Source: Tardiphaga sp. vice304 (GTDB lineage: Bacteria; Pseudomonadota; Alphaproteobacteria; Rhizobiales; Xanthobacteraceae). From it: a stretch of DNA of 64,000 nucleotides. This document shows, in pieces, positions 1-11,820 of this stretch. The notes beneath the pieces were generated by a model. It searched no databases, was not told where the DNA came from, and saw nothing but the letters and a program-made list of their open reading frames with translations. The position numbers and the translations under genes are program-made. Each line of letters opens with the position of its first letter. Positions within the stretch are counted from its first letter, which is position 1. The stretch lies in assembly GCF_007018905.1 (NCBI RefSeq), contig NZ_CP041402.1, positions 1 to 64,000 of the forward strand. The letters are read 5' to 3'.

Positions 1-1428
1 ATGTCAAACATGGAACAGGATCGCTGGTCTCGCGTGAAGGGCCGTCTGCGGTCGAGCGTCGGCGAGGACGTCTATTCCAGCTGGTTCGCTCGGATGGACC
101 TGGAGAGCGTGCAGGACGAGAGCGTCCATCTGTCGGTTCCGACGCGGTTCCTGAAGAGCTGGATCCAGGCGCATTATGCCGAGCGCGTCTTGACCTGCTG
201 GCAGGCCGAGATGCCGGAAGTGCATCGCGTCGATGTCACCGTCCGCACCGCGATGCGCGTGGCGGCGCCCGCCAAGGAAACGCCGACCGCGATCGCGCCG
301 CGCCCCGAGGGCCGCGACGGTCGCGCCTCGTCCGAGCTGCGCGCCACCGCGATCGCGCCGGTCTCCGCCACCCATGAAGCGCTCGGCGGCTCGCCGCTCG
401 ATCCGCGCCTCACCTTCGGCAGCTTCGTCACCGGCCGTTCCAACACGCTGGCGCACGCCGCCGCCCGCCAGGTCGCCGAAGGCCGCCGCGGCGACAGCGT
501 GATGTTCAACCCGCTCTATATCCATGCCGGCGTGGGCCTCGGCAAAACCCATCTGCTGCAGGCGGTGACCTGGGCCGGCAATTCCGGCACCGAGCGCAAG
601 GTGCTGTATCTAACCGCCGAAAAATTCATGTACGGCTTCGTCGCCGCGCTGAAGACGCAGACCGCTTTGGCCTTCAAGGAAGCGCTGCGCGGCATCGACG
701 TGCTGGTGATCGACGATCTGCAGTTCCTGCAGGGCAAGACCACGCAGGCCGAATTCTGCCACACGCTGAACGCGCTGATCGATGCCGGCCGCCAGGTGGT
801 GATCGCCGCCGACCGTCCGCCGTCGGACCTGGAAAGCCTGGACGAGCGGGTCCGCTCGCGGCTCGCCGGCGGCCTCGTCGTCGAGATCGGAACGCTCGGC
901 GAGGAGCTGCGCCTCGGCATCCTGAAGTCGCGCGTCGCCGCAGCTCGTTCGCACCACGCGACGTTTGAAGTGCCGCTGCCGGTGCTGGACTATCTCGCCC
1001 GCACCATCACCCACAACGGCCGCGACCTCGAAGGCGCCATCAATCGCCTCTTGGCGCACAGCAAGCTGAATGCCACGCCGGTGACGCTGGAAATGGCCGA
1101 GCGCGAAGTGCGCGACCTGATCCGCCCGATGGAGCCCAAGCGCATCAAGATCGAGGACATCCAGCGCGTAGTGGCCCGGCAGTACAATGTCAGCCGCTCG
1201 GACCTCCTGTCGTCGCGCCGCACCGCGAATGTCGTGCGTCCGCGCCAAGTCGCGATGTATCTCGCCAAGACGCTGACGCTGCGCTCGCTGCCGGAAATCG
1301 GCCGCCGCTTCGGCGGACGCGACCACACCACGGTGCTGCACGCGGTGCGAAAGATCGAGGCGCTGGTCGGCAAGGACGTCGCTTTGCAGGACGAAGTGGA
1401 AAGCCTGAAGCGCCAGCTGCAGGAGTAA
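1..1428 (+). CDS. dnaA: Chromosomal replication initiator protein DnaA
   Basis: DnaA is the AAA+ ATPase that binds DnaA boxes, melts oriC and helps load the helicase. The 475-residue protein has the family layout: domain I at the N terminus ([12 protein letters not shown]), a variable linker around residues 80-130, the AAA+ core with Walker A GVGLGKTH (177-184) and Walker [11 protein letters not shown] (about 234-243), and the C-terminal DNA-binding domain with the signature [14 protein letters not shown] from about residue 438. Length is normal for alphaproteobacteria. The ATG is the first base of the window, which suggests the chromosome numbering starts here, so the promoter is outside the window. 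dnaN follows on the same strand after a spacer holding a palindromic repeat. Confidence 0.98.
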   Translation: MSNMEQDRWSRVKGRLRSSVGEDVYSSWFARMDLESVQDESVHLSVPTRFLKSWIQAHYAERVLTCWQAEMPEVHRVDVTVRTAMRVAAPAKETPTAIAPRPEGRDGRASSELRATAIAPVSATHEALGGSPLDPRLTFGSFVTGRSNTLAHAAARQVAEGRRGDSVMFNPLYIHAGVGLGKTHLLQAVTWAGNSGTERKVLYLTAEKFMYGFVAALKTQTALAFKEALRGIDVLVIDDLQFLQGKTTQAEFCHTLNALIDAGRQVVIAADRPPSDLESLDERVRSRLAGGLVVEIGTLGEELRLGILKSRVAAARSHHATFEVPLPVLDYLARTITHNGRDLEGAINRLLAHSKLNATPVTLEMAEREVRDLIRPMEPKRIKIEDIQRVVARQYNVSRSDLLSSRRTANVVRPRQVAMYLAKTLTLRSLPEIGRRFGGRDHTTVLHAVRKIEALVGKDVALQDEVESLKRQLQE

Positions 1429-1790
1429 CTGAAGCACCGGCAATAGTGTCCCCTCCCCCCTTGTGGGGGAGGGTCAGGGAGAGGGGTGGCTAGGGCGACG
1501 TCGCCTGTGGCCCCTCTCCCGGCGCTACGCGCCACCCTCCCCCACCTAGCGAAGCTTCGCTTCGCCTGGTGGGAGGGGAGCCACTAGCGGCGGCGCGCAT
1601 CTTGTAGGCCGCCAAAACGTGGGGACCTCAGCTGCTCTCCCCTTGCACTCACGCCCCATTCACGCCACCTTGCGGACCCCCGCTCGCGCGCGCAAACCCT
1701 GCGCGCAGGGCGGGCGTCTATCGCCGTGGCGCCCGACCGGGTGGCTAGGCACTCCACACACGATGTCGAATCGGATCGGGCGAGTTTGCA
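1429..1790. other. dnaA-dnaN intergenic region
   Basis: This 362-bp spacer holds a C-family palindromic repeat in its first half (1450-1580). The second half has a GC-rich 14-bp perfect palindrome, CCCTGCGCGCAGGG, at 1697-1710. I saw no TTATCCACA-type DnaA boxes and no AT-rich unwinding region, so I do not call it an origin. The dnaN promoter should lie in 1583-1790, but no clear -35/-10 pair stands out. Confidence 0.6.
1450..1580. repeat. C-family palindromic repeat, copy 1
   Basis: A C-rich arm (CCCCTCCCCCCTTGTGGGGG) faces an inverted arm ending in GGTGGGAGGGGAG, with a middle containing CGCTACGCG and a small AAGCTTCGCTTCG hairpin. The same arms recur throughout the window, and the copy lies between dnaA and dnaN. 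Confidence 0.85.
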
Positions 1791-2909
1791 ATGAAGGTCA
1801 CCGTCGAACGCGCGCAATTGCTGAAATCGCTGAGCCACGTCCACCGCGTGGTCGAGCGCCGCAATACCATTCCGATCCTCGGCAACGTGCTGATCCGCGC
1901 TGAAAATTCCAAGCTGTCGCTGAAGGCGACCGACCTCGACCTCGAAGTCACCGAAACCCTGCCCGCCGAAATCGGCACCGCCGGTTCCACCACCGTGCCG
2001 GCGCACATGTTCTACGACATCGTGCGCAAGCTGCCGGATGGATCGCAGATCGTGCTGGAGGCCGACGGCGACCGCTCGGTGCTGGCGATCCGCGCCGGCC
2101 GCTCGCGCTTCACGCTGCAGACCCTGCCGGAGAACGACTTCCCGGATCTCGCCGCCGGCGAGATGACGCACTCCTTCGTGCTGCCGGCGTCCGACGTCAA
2201 ACGCCTGATCGACCGCACCCAGTTCGCCATTTCCACCGAAGAGACCCGCTACTACCTCAACGGCATCTACCTGCACGCCGCCGGCACCGCCGCCGCCGCG
2301 ACATTGCGCGCCGTCGCCACCGACGGCCATCGCCTCGCGCAGGTAGACCTCGCGATGCCGAAGGGCGCCGAGGGCATGGCCGGCGTGATCGTACCGCGCA
2401 AGACCGTCGGCGAAGTGCAGCGGCTGATTGAAGACGCCGAAGCCGAGGTCGGCATCGAGCTGTCGCAGGGCAAGATCCGCTTCACGCTCGGCAATGTCGT
2501 GCTGACGTCGAAGCTGATTGACGGCACCTTCCCGGACTATGGCCGCGTGATCCCGCAGAACAACGACAAGGAACTGATCGTCGACAAGAAGCAGTTCGAA
2601 GACGCCGTGGACCGCGTCTCGACCATATCCAGCGAGCGCGGCCGCGCCGTCAAGCTGGCGCTGTCGCCGGGCAAGCTGATCCTGTCGGTGACCAATCCGG
2701 ATTCCGGCAGCGCCACAGAAGAACTCGAAGTCGAATACGCCTCAGATGCGCTCGATATCGGCTTCAACTCGCGCTATCTGCTCGACATCGCGGCGCAGAT
2801 CGAAGGCGAGGTCGCCGTGCTGCGGTTGGCCGACCCCGGTTCGCCGACTCTGGTGCAGGACAAGGACTCCAAAGGCGCGCTTTACGTGCTGATGCCGATG
2901 CGAGTGTAG
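1791..2909 (+). CDS. dnaN: DNA polymerase III subunit beta (sliding clamp)
   Basis: The beta clamp encircles DNA as a dimer and tethers DNA polymerase III and other clamp-binding proteins. The 372-residue protein opens with MKVTVERAQLLKSLSHVHRV and carries the conserved first-domain stretch RRNTIPILGNVLIRA. It ends in YVLMPMRV, the usual clamp C terminus that forms part of the hydrophobic pocket for clamp-binding peptides. Three tandem clamp domains of about 120 residues each fit the length. It sits between dnaA and recF, as in related genomes, with a palindromic repeat on each side. Confidence 0.98.
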   Translation: MKVTVERAQLLKSLSHVHRVVERRNTIPILGNVLIRAENSKLSLKATDLDLEVTETLPAEIGTAGSTTVPAHMFYDIVRKLPDGSQIVLEADGDRSVLAIRAGRSRFTLQTLPENDFPDLAAGEMTHSFVLPASDVKRLIDRTQFAISTEETRYYLNGIYLHAAGTAAAATLRAVATDGHRLAQVDLAMPKGAEGMAGVIVPRKTVGEVQRLIEDAEAEVGIELSQGKIRFTLGNVVLTSKLIDGTFPDYGRVIPQNNDKELIVDKKQFEDAVDRVSTISSERGRAVKLALSPGKLILSVTNPDSGSATEELEVEYASDALDIGFNSRYLLDIAAQIEGEVAVLRLADPGSPTLVQDKDSKGALYVLMPMRV

Positions 2910-2920
2910 GCTTTTTCTTC

Positions 2921-3063
2921 CTTCCTTCTCCCCTTGTGGGAGAAGGTGGCGCGGACGAAGTCCGTGCCGGATGAGGGGTATGACGGAGCTCCGCTGCACC
3001 CCTCACCCGTCTCGAACTGCTTCGCGGTTCGATCCACCCTCTGCCACAAGGGTAGAGGGAAGC
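2921..3063. repeat. C-family palindromic repeat, copy 2
   Basis: The arms CCTTCTCCCCTTGTGGGAGAAGG and CCACCCTCTGCCACAAGGGTAGAGG are inverted relative to each other around a middle with GCGGACGAAGTCCG and CTGCTTCGCGGTTCGAT. The copy at 33379-33522 is very similar. It lies between dnaN and recF. Confidence 0.85.
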
Positions 3064-3100
3064 AGGAGCGCGGCCGCCGCTGCGGACCAATGATCGATTC

Positions 3101-4240
3101 ATGACCGCCTCCCGCATCCATCGCCTGACGCTCACCCACTTCCGCAACTATCGCGCGGCGTCGCTCAACACGCGCGGCGACATGGTGGTGCTGGTCGGGC
3201 CGAACGGCGCCGGCAAGACCAATTGCCTGGAGGCGATCTCCTTTCTGTCGCCGGGCCGCGGGCTGCGCCGCGCCACGCTCGACGACGTCGCCGATTTGCA
3301 GGGCGACGGCTCCTGGGCGGTTTCTGCGGAAGTCGAGGGCGAAGTCGGCTTGGCCACGCTGGGCACCGGCATCGATCCGCCCGCCAATGAGGCCGCCGCG
3401 TCGAGCCGGCGCTGCCGCATCGACCGCGAGCCGGTCAGTTCGGCGACCGCGTTCGGCGATCATTTGCGCATGGTCTGGCTGACGCCGGCGATGGACCAGC
3501 TGTTCATGGGCGCGGCCTCCGAGCGGCGGCGGTTCTTCGATCGCCTGGTACTGGCGATCGACAAGGACCATTCCAGCCGCGTCTCGGCGCTGGATCGGAG
3601 CCTGCGCTCGCGCAACCGCCTGCTCGAGGAACGCAACTATGACGGCCACTGGCTCGACGCGATCGAGCGCGAGACCGCCGAACTCGCCGTCGCCGTCGCC
3701 GCGATGCGCGGCCAGACCGTGACGCGGCTGGCCGCGATGCTGCGCGCGCGCGAAGAAGCCTCGGTGTTTCCCTCGGCGCGAATCATGCTGGACGGCTGGA
3801 TGGAGAACGCGCTGGTGAATGAGCCCGCCACCGCCGTGGAAGACCGTTACCGCCAGATTTTGCGCGACGGCCGTCCGCGTGACGCCGCCGCCGGCCGCAC
3901 GCTTGACGGCCCGCACCTCACCGACCTGCAGGTGATCTACGCGCCGAAGAACATGCCGGCGCGCGATGCCTCCACCGGCGAGCAGAAGGCGCTGCTGATC
4001 GGGCTGATCCTGGCGCATGCCACGCTGGTCGCCGACATGACCGGCATCACGCCGCTATTGTTGCTCGATGAAGTCGTGGCGCATCTCGATCCCGACCGCC
4101 GCCGCGCGCTGTTTGGCGAGTTGTCGAAGCTCGGCGCGCAGGTCTGGATGACCGGCGCCGATCCCGCGGCCTTCGCCGAAATCGGCCCGACCGGCGAGTT
4201 GTTCGACGTCGCCGACGGGCGCGTCAGCAAGCGGGGATAA
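3101..4240 (+). CDS. recF: DNA replication and repair protein RecF
   Basis: RecF is an SMC-like ATPase that works with RecO and RecR to load RecA at single-stranded gaps. The 379-residue protein has the N-terminal THFRNYRAA, Walker A GPNGAGKTN (about residues 34-42), an ABC signature-like STGEQKALLIGL near residue 290 and a Walker B region LLLLDEVVAHLDPDRR. The usual GPHRxD motif reads GPHLTD here, a small departure. It follows dnaN on the same strand after a 191-bp spacer with a repeat, so co-transcription is possible but not assured. Confidence 0.97.
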   Translation: MTASRIHRLTLTHFRNYRAASLNTRGDMVVLVGPNGAGKTNCLEAISFLSPGRGLRRATLDDVADLQGDGSWAVSAEVEGEVGLATLGTGIDPPANEAAASSRRCRIDREPVSSATAFGDHLRMVWLTPAMDQLFMGAASERRRFFDRLVLAIDKDHSSRVSALDRSLRSRNRLLEERNYDGHWLDAIERETAELAVAVAAMRGQTVTRLAAMLRAREEASVFPSARIMLDGWMENALVNEPATAVEDRYRQILRDGRPRDAAAGRTLDGPHLTDLQVIYAPKNMPARDASTGEQKALLIGLILAHATLVADMTGITPLLLLDEVVAHLDPDRRRALFGELSKLGAQVWMTGADPAAFAEIGPTGELFDVADGRVSKRG

Positions 4241-4244
4241 GGCT

Positions 4245-4409
4245 GTCATTACGGGGCGAAAGAGCGCAGCTCGAGCGAACCTCAGCCGCTCCACTCGGAG
4301 CGGCGGGAACCTCGATATGGGACGATGAACATCTCAACGTTCCCCGCCACGCCAATTGGCTTGGCTGAGGTCTGCATCAGACGGCTCCGCCGTCTGATGC
4401 ATCCCGGAA
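4245..4409. repeat. B-family palindromic repeat, divergent copy
   Basis: The stretch starts GTCATTACGGGGCGAAAGAGCGCAGCTCGAGCGAACC and ends with CATCCCGGAACGACAG, an inverted, degenerate match to its beginning. An internal hairpin (CCGCTCCACTCGGAGCGG) is visible. It resembles the GTCATTCCGGGGCGCGAGCG repeats elsewhere but is more diverged. Confidence 0.55.
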
Positions 4410-4434
4410 CGACAGTGGGCCCGCGCAGCTCGCC

Positions 4435-5634
4435 ATGAGCAATCGTCTCTTGATGGTCGCGCGCAATAACTCCAAACATCCACCAATGCTGCTGTTCGTA
4501 TCCCTTCATCTGGCCCGCTTCGGCCGCGCGTTCTGGGCCGAACTGCGCACCCTGCCTTTTCCCGGCGCGCGCATGATCGACGAGGTCGCGTGCGTGCTGT
4601 CGGTGCTGCTGGCGATCGTGTTTTCCCATGCGATCGGCGCCGAGAATGTAGGCTGGGCGGCGTTCAGCGGCTACATGGTGATGCGCTCCCACGTCGCCGA
4701 GAGTTTCACCCGCGGCGTGCTGCGAATCGTCGGCACCGGGGCCGGCGCATTACTAGCCCTGCTGCTGGCACCGCTGGTGTTGCCGCTGCCGCTTCCGACC
4801 AGCCTGGCGCTGCTGGTGGTCGGCAGCGTCACCATGTATTTCGCGATCGTCGGCCGCCGCGCCTATGCCTGGCTGTTTACCGGCCTGACCTTCATGATGA
4901 TCCTGATCGAAGCGCTGGCCCATGCGCAGGAGCCGATCCAGCGCTTCGCCTCGACCCGCGTTCTCGAAGTGCTGGCCGGCACCATGTCCGCGGTCCTGGT
5001 CAGCGCGCTGTCGACCTGGACCGTGCGCCGCAAGCTGCCGAGCCCGGACAACGCGATGCGCGCCGAGCCCGCGGGACCGGCCGCGCGCTGGCAGAAGCGG
5101 GTGGCCGTCCACGCTTTGACCGGCGGCATCGCGCTGGCCCTGATCCCTTGGGCATGGCTATGGCTTGGCATCGAGTCGCTCAGCCAGTCCAGCATCACCA
5201 TCTTCGTCGTCATGCTGGTACCGGCCGCGTCGCTGGCGGAGGGCCTGCTCAGTCCGGTGTCGTCGCGCGTGATGCAGCGGCTGGTCGGCTGCGTCGCCGG
5301 CGGCCTGCTGGCCAGCGCCGTGCTTTGGCTCAGCCACCATTCGCCGGCGCTGATGACCATCGGCCTGTGCATCGGCGTGATCCTCGGCCGCCATATCGAA
5401 AACGGCCCGGCTTTGATGAGCTATGGCGGCCTGCAGTTCACTTTGGCCTTCCTGGTGGTGCTGGTGCCCGACGACTACGCCCAAGCGGCGCTGGCGCCCG
5501 GCCTTGACCGGTTGTTCGGCATTCTGTTCGGCATGGTGCTGCTGGAACCGGTGGTGCTGGTCGCGCATGCGATCTGGCGCCGCCGCCACCCCAGGGAAGC
5601 GCCGCCGTCGATCACTGAGTTAGTGAAAAAGTAG
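4435..5634 (+). CDS. FUSC-family integral membrane protein
   Basis: This 399-residue protein has two blocks of hydrophobic helices: about residues 50-200 with five or six segments, and 225-385 with another five or six. A polar stretch (VRRKLPSPDNAMRAEP) separates them. The duplicated layout and motifs such as GYMVMRSHVAESFTRGVLRIVG match the fusaric acid resistance (FUSC/aromatic acid exporter) superfamily of the inner membrane. The substrate cannot be read from the sequence. The start is the ATG at 4435; a later ATG at 4486 is possible, and neither has a strong ribosome binding site. It stands alone between recF and gyrB. Confidence 0.8.
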   Translation: MSNRLLMVARNNSKHPPMLLFVSLHLARFGRAFWAELRTLPFPGARMIDEVACVLSVLLAIVFSHAIGAENVGWAAFSGYMVMRSHVAESFTRGVLRIVGTGAGALLALLLAPLVLPLPLPTSLALLVVGSVTMYFAIVGRRAYAWLFTGLTFMMILIEALAHAQEPIQRFASTRVLEVLAGTMSAVLVSALSTWTVRRKLPSPDNAMRAEPAGPAARWQKRVAVHALTGGIALALIPWAWLWLGIESLSQSSITIFVVMLVPAASLAEGLLSPVSSRVMQRLVGCVAGGLLASAVLWLSHHSPALMTIGLCIGVILGRHIENGPALMSYGGLQFTLAFLVVLVPDDYAQAALAPGLDRLFGILFGMVLLEPVVLVAHAIWRRRHPREAPPSITELVKK

Positions 5635-5788
5635 CGTCGCAGCGCGCTTCCGGCCGGCTGCAAAAGGGCATTCCGGCAGGCTCGCAACCGGCGCTTGACC
5701 CAGCCCGGAAAATGATCCCGCGGCAGCTTGAAAAACGGCCGAAAAATCCCATTTAAACAACAACTTGAACGCTGAGACTTTGCGCTAG

Positions 5789-8314
<2,526 letters not shown>

Positions 8315-8379
8315 TTAGAACAGCTCTCCGCCAATGCGGGGATCCGTTGCAAGACGGAATCGGTTCGTTGCCGAACTTG

Positions 8380-8422
8380 AGATTCTGGATCGCCTCGTCG
8401 CATCGCTCTTCGCAATGACGAT
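8380..8422. repeat. A-family repeat fragment
   Basis: GATTCTGGATCGCCTCGTCGCATCGCTCTTCGCAATGACG matches the right half of the CGTCATTGCGAGGAGC...GCTCCTCGCAATGACG repeats found later in the window. The left arm is not recognisable. Confidence 0.6.
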
Positions 8423-8496
8423 AGCTGGCTGGTCACCTCCCTGCTTGACCCTGTATCTCCCGCCAGCACACAATCGGCAAAACAAAGGGAGACGGC

Positions 8497-9303
8497 ATGT
8501 TCAAGGATCTGTTTTCGCTGGCCGGGCGCGTCGCGCTGGTGACGGGGGGCTCGCGCGGCATCGGGCGGATGATCGCGGCGGGGTTTCTCAGCCAGGGCGC
8601 GGCAAAGGTCTACATCACTGCGCGGAAGGCCGCGGCCTGCGAGGCGACCGCGCAGGAACTGACCGGCGAATATGCCGGCGAATGCATCGCGCTGCCGATC
8701 GATATCTCGACCATGGCGGGAATCGACATGCTGGCAGCCGAGATCGGCAAGCGCGAGCCGAAGCTCGACATCCTCGTCAACAATGCCGGCGCGGCGTGGG
8801 AGGCGGATTTCGACGAATTCCCGGAGAGCGGCTGGGACAAGGTGATGACGCTCAATCTCAAGACGCCATTCTTCCTCACCAAGGCGCTGGCGCCGATGCT
8901 GCGCGCGGCAGCGAGCGTCGAGAAGCCGGCCAAGGTCATCAACATCGCCTCGATCGACGGCATCTTCGTCAATCCGCTGGAGACCTATTCCTACGCCGCC
9001 AGCAAATCCGGCCTGATCCACCTGACACGGCGGATGGCGGTGCGGCTGATCAAGGACCATGTCGTGGTCGCGGCGATCGCGCCGGGGCCGTTCAAGTCCG
9101 ACATGAACAAGGCCGCGCGCGACAATGCCGACGAGGTCTCGACGCGGGTTCCGGCGGGGCGCATCGGCACCGATGAGGACATGGCGGGGGCTGCGATCTA
9201 TCTCGCCTCGCGCGCCGGTGACTATGTGGTGGGCGCCACCATCGCCGTCGATGGTGGCATCGTCTACGCCAATCCCGGCATCCCAGGCGACGGCTGGGAC
9301 TGA
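8497..9303 (+). CDS. SDR-family NAD(P)-dependent oxidoreductase (RhlG/FabG-like)
   Basis: This is a classical short-chain dehydrogenase/reductase of 268 residues. The cofactor motif TGGSRGIG is at 16-23 and NNAG at 95-98. The catalytic serine is around residue 152 (NIASIDG), and the YxxxK pair is Y166 and K170 in YSYAASK. It ends with the family's VDGG segment near the C terminus. The N-terminal MFKDLFSLAGRVALVTGG and overall spacing resemble RhlG-type beta-ketoacyl reductases, but the substrate is not determined by sequence alone. It is a single gene facing the chemotaxis receptor, which ends 16 bp away on the opposite strand. Confidence 0.88.
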   Translation: MFKDLFSLAGRVALVTGGSRGIGRMIAAGFLSQGAAKVYITARKAAACEATAQELTGEYAGECIALPIDISTMAGIDMLAAEIGKREPKLDILVNNAGAAWEADFDEFPESGWDKVMTLNLKTPFFLTKALAPMLRAAASVEKPAKVINIASIDGIFVNPLETYSYAASKSGLIHLTRRMAVRLIKDHVVVAAIAPGPFKSDMNKAARDNADEVSTRVPAGRIGTDEDMAGAAIYLASRAGDYVVGATIAVDGGIVYANPGIPGDGWD

Positions 9304-9319
9304 GCCGGCGCCGCGCGGG

Positions 9320-11341
9320 TTACGCCGCGCGGATATTCTGCATGAAGCGGTCGAGCTCGGCGCGCAGGCGCGTGCTTTCGGAGGACAGCGTCTGTGCGGA
9401 ATTCAGCACCTGCTCCGACGCCACGCCTGTTTCGGTGGCGCCGCGGTTGACCGCGGTGATGTTGCCGGCGACCTGCTGGGTGCCGTGAGCCACGCGCTGA
9501 ACGTTCTGCGCGATCTCGCGGGTCGCCGCGCTTTGCTGAGTCACCGCGCTGGCGATCTCCGAGGCGATGCTGGAAATCTGCCCGATGGTGGCCCCGATCT
9601 GTTTGATCGCGGTCACCGATTCCTGCGTCGCGTTCTGCATGCCGGCGATCTGCGTCGAGATTTCGTCGGTCGCCCTTGCGGTCTGACTGGCCAGCGACTT
9701 GACCTCCGACGCCACCACGGCGAAGCCACGCCCTGCATCGCCGGCGCGCGCCGCCTCGATGGTGGCGTTGAGCGCCAGCAGATTGGTCTGCTCGGCAATC
9801 GCCGTGATCAGATTGACGACGTCGCCGATGCGCTGGGCGACGCGGGACAGTTCGGTGATGCGGACGTCGGTCTGCTCGGCCTGCAGGACCGCGCTGTCGG
9901 CGATCCGCGAGGACGCCTCGACCTGGCGGCCGATCTCGCTGACCGACAGCGACAGCTCCTCCGTGGCCGTTGCCACCGACTGCATGTTCGACGACGCCTC
10001 CTCCGAGGCACCGGCCACCTGGCCGGACAGGCTCTCGGTGGTTTCCGCCGTCCGGGTCAGCGTGTCGGCCGCGGTTTCGAGCTGCTCGGCCGAAGCCGCG
10101 ACGTTGGAGACGATGCCGCCGACCGCGCCTTCGAAATCATCGGCGAAGCGGATCAATTCGGCGCGACGGGCCTCGCCGGCCCTGCGATTCTGCGCATCCT
10201 GGCTTTCGGCGTCCCGCTCGGCCTTGGCGATCGCCTGCACCTTGAACTCTTCCACGGCGGAGGCCATGTCGCCCAATTCGTCGCGGCGGCCGAGCCCCGG
10301 CAGCACCACGTCGAAATCACCGGCGGCGAGCCTGCGCATGGCGGCGCACATCGCAAGCATTGGCCGGGCGATACTGCGGCCCAGCAACATGGCCAGCACG
10401 GCGCCGACGATCAGCCCGCCGACGCCGAGCATGACGATAAGGCGTTTGGTCTGGTTGATCGTGGTATCGGACTCGGACTCCAGCCGCTGCTGCTCGGTCA
10501 GCATGTCCGCCTTCAGCGCCGTCGACAGGGCGACGATCGTTTCCGCAATCGCGGTCATCTTCTGCGACAGCCCCTCCACCTTCTTGGAGTTCTCGACGTA
10601 TTTTGCGAAGGCGCCCTGATAGATTTTCACGTCGGCGCCGATCGCCTTCGCCTTCTTCAGAATGCCTTCATTATTCGCGAAGATGCCCGCGATCGCGTTG
10701 TCCAGGAACTTGATGCGGGACGCCGCGGCGCTGGCGGTCTTGTCGTCGGCCATCGCCATATAGGTGTTGACCACGGAGGTCGCCGTCACGAACTGGGTGG
10801 TGATATCCTTGACCTGTTCTTCAGTCGCCGGCATAGCGGCCATCGTGGCGGAGTCGCCGAGGTCGTCGATCTTGCTGCGCAGCAGGATGCTCAACCGCGT
10901 CAGCTGGGTGGCGCCGATGACGTCGTTTTCGCCGTTCACCGCCAGAATGTCGGCGAACACTTTGGTAAAGTCGGAAAACTCCCGGACCAACCGGGTGACC
11001 TTGTCGAGACGGGCGGCGTCCGTCGTCGCCTTCACCGAATCGTCGATCGCGAATTTGAGGCTGGACTCGGCTGCCTTTGCAGCCTTGGCGTCGATTTCCT
11101 TGCCGGTGATCACGTAATAGCGCGTCAGCGCCTGGTAGGCGGTCAGCTGCCGGTCGATGTTGCGGGCAAGCCCCGATTCGGCAACGCTGGTCCGGTACGA
11201 GACGACCCCTTCCGAAATGCGTTCGTACCCGATGTAGGCCATCGCCATGCTGAGCGCAGAAATAACCAGCACTGCCGCAAAACCGAGGGTGACCTTGGCG
11301 CGAAACCGCAGCGACATCGGCCGCAGCCGAACTAGACTCAT
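9320..11341 (-). CDS. Methyl-accepting chemotaxis protein
   Basis: This is a transmembrane chemoreceptor of about 673 residues. After a short basic N terminus comes TM1 (VTLGFAAVLVISALSMAMAY), then a roughly 260-residue periplasmic, mostly helical sensor region. TM2 (MLGVGGLIVGAVLAMLLG) and a HAMP domain follow, and the signalling domain carries the hairpin-tip signature IAEQTNLLALNATIEAA followed by GRGFAVVASEV. There is no C-terminal NWETF-type CheR-docking peptide. I chose the ATG at 11341 (MSLVRLRPMSLRF) because a GGTGGGAT sequence precedes it. An upstream ATG at 11386 lacks a ribosome binding site. No che genes are nearby, so it is an orphan receptor of unknown ligand. Confidence 0.92.
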   Translation of the reverse strand: MSLVRLRPMSLRFRAKVTLGFAAVLVISALSMAMAYIGYERISEGVVSYRTSVAESGLARNIDRQLTAYQALTRYYVITGKEIDAKAAKAAESSLKFAIDDSVKATTDAARLDKVTRLVREFSDFTKVFADILAVNGENDVIGATQLTRLSILLRSKIDDLGDSATMAAMPATEEQVKDITTQFVTATSVVNTYMAMADDKTASAAASRIKFLDNAIAGIFANNEGILKKAKAIGADVKIYQGAFAKYVENSKKVEGLSQKMTAIAETIVALSTALKADMLTEQQRLESESDTTINQTKRLIVMLGVGGLIVGAVLAMLLGRSIARPMLAMCAAMRRLAAGDFDVVLPGLGRRDELGDMASAVEEFKVQAIAKAERDAESQDAQNRRAGEARRAELIRFADDFEGAVGGIVSNVAASAEQLETAADTLTRTAETTESLSGQVAGASEEASSNMQSVATATEELSLSVSEIGRQVEASSRIADSAVLQAEQTDVRITELSRVAQRIGDVVNLITAIAEQTNLLALNATIEAARAGDAGRGFAVVASEVKSLASQTARATDEISTQIAGMQNATQESVTAIKQIGATIGQISSIASEIASAVTQQSAATREIAQNVQRVAHGTQQVAGNITAVNRGATETGVASEQVLNSAQTLSSESTRLRAELDRFMQNIRAA

Positions 11342-11516
11342 GAATCCCACCGCGGCCCCCATTAGCTTCCAAGTGCAGTCGATCATCCGCTTGTGCAGAT
11401 GACCCCGGTACCACTGTAGGGCTGATTGGATAAGATCGAGTAAATTTGCAGGAAAATGTACTGCGTGCAGTTGTACGCCCGTACTAGCCAGGATGATTTA
11501 TTTGCAGCGCGATCGG

Positions 11517-11558
11517 CAAAAGAAAGCCGGCCAGCTCATTTGGTGAACTGGCCGGCTT
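11517..11558 (-). terminator. Rho-independent terminator of the cstA-ybdD operon
   Basis: On the minus strand the 11-bp perfect stem AAGCCGGCCAG/CTGGCCGGCTT with a 13-nt loop is followed by TTCTTTT. It lies 25 bp beyond the ybdD stop codon and is oriented to end cstA-ybdD transcription. Confidence 0.85.
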
Positions 11559-11582
11559 GTCGGCAAGGGCGGGGCCCCGGCT

Positions 11583-11819
11583 TCAGCAGCAGCGGAAACC
11601 GCCGCGTCCGCCGCCCCCATACCGGGCGTCCTGCCGGTCCCGGAAGAACTCTTCATAGGTCATGACCGGCCCATCCGGATGCGTGGCGCGGACATGCGCC
11701 ACGTAGTTGTCGTAGTTGGGCATGCCGACCATCAGCAGCGCGCTGTCGCAGAAGCAGCGGCTGAGGGAGCGGAAGCGCCCCCTCAGGGTGGTGTCGGAGG
11801 ATGGCTTGACGTCACCCAT
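11583..11819 (-). CDS. YbdD/YjiX-family small protein linked to CstA
   Basis: This is a 78-residue cytoplasmic protein of the YbdD/YjiX family (DUF466), nearly always encoded just after a CstA-type carbon starvation transporter. Family features are visible: [20 protein letters not shown] in the centre and [19 protein letters not shown] near the end, followed by a tail with two cysteines (FRCC). The ATG at 11819 is one base past the cstA stop, so the two genes are translationally coupled. Its role is thought to be accessory to the transporter, but the mechanism is not established. Confidence 0.88.
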   Translation of the reverse strand: MGDVKPSSDTTLRGRFRSLSRCFCDSALLMVGMPNYDNYVAHVRATHPDGPVMTYEEFFRDRQDARYGGGGRGGFRCC

Positions 11820-11820
11820 G

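Noticed and set aside
1429..1790. Possible oriC next to dnaA
   Set aside because: I saw no cluster of DnaA boxes and no AT-rich unwinding region; the spacer is mostly a repeat and GC-rich sequence. In many alphaproteobacteria the origin lies elsewhere, near hemE.
1619..1903. Small plus-strand reading frame at the dnaN leader
   Set aside because: It overlaps the dnaN start in another frame, is arginine/proline-rich and lacks a ribosome binding site.
9125..11335. Long open frame on the plus strand opposite the chemotaxis receptor
   Set aside because: GC-rich genes often have long open antisense frames. Its translation is arginine/glycine/aspartate-rich without domains, and the receptor on the other strand is unmistakable.
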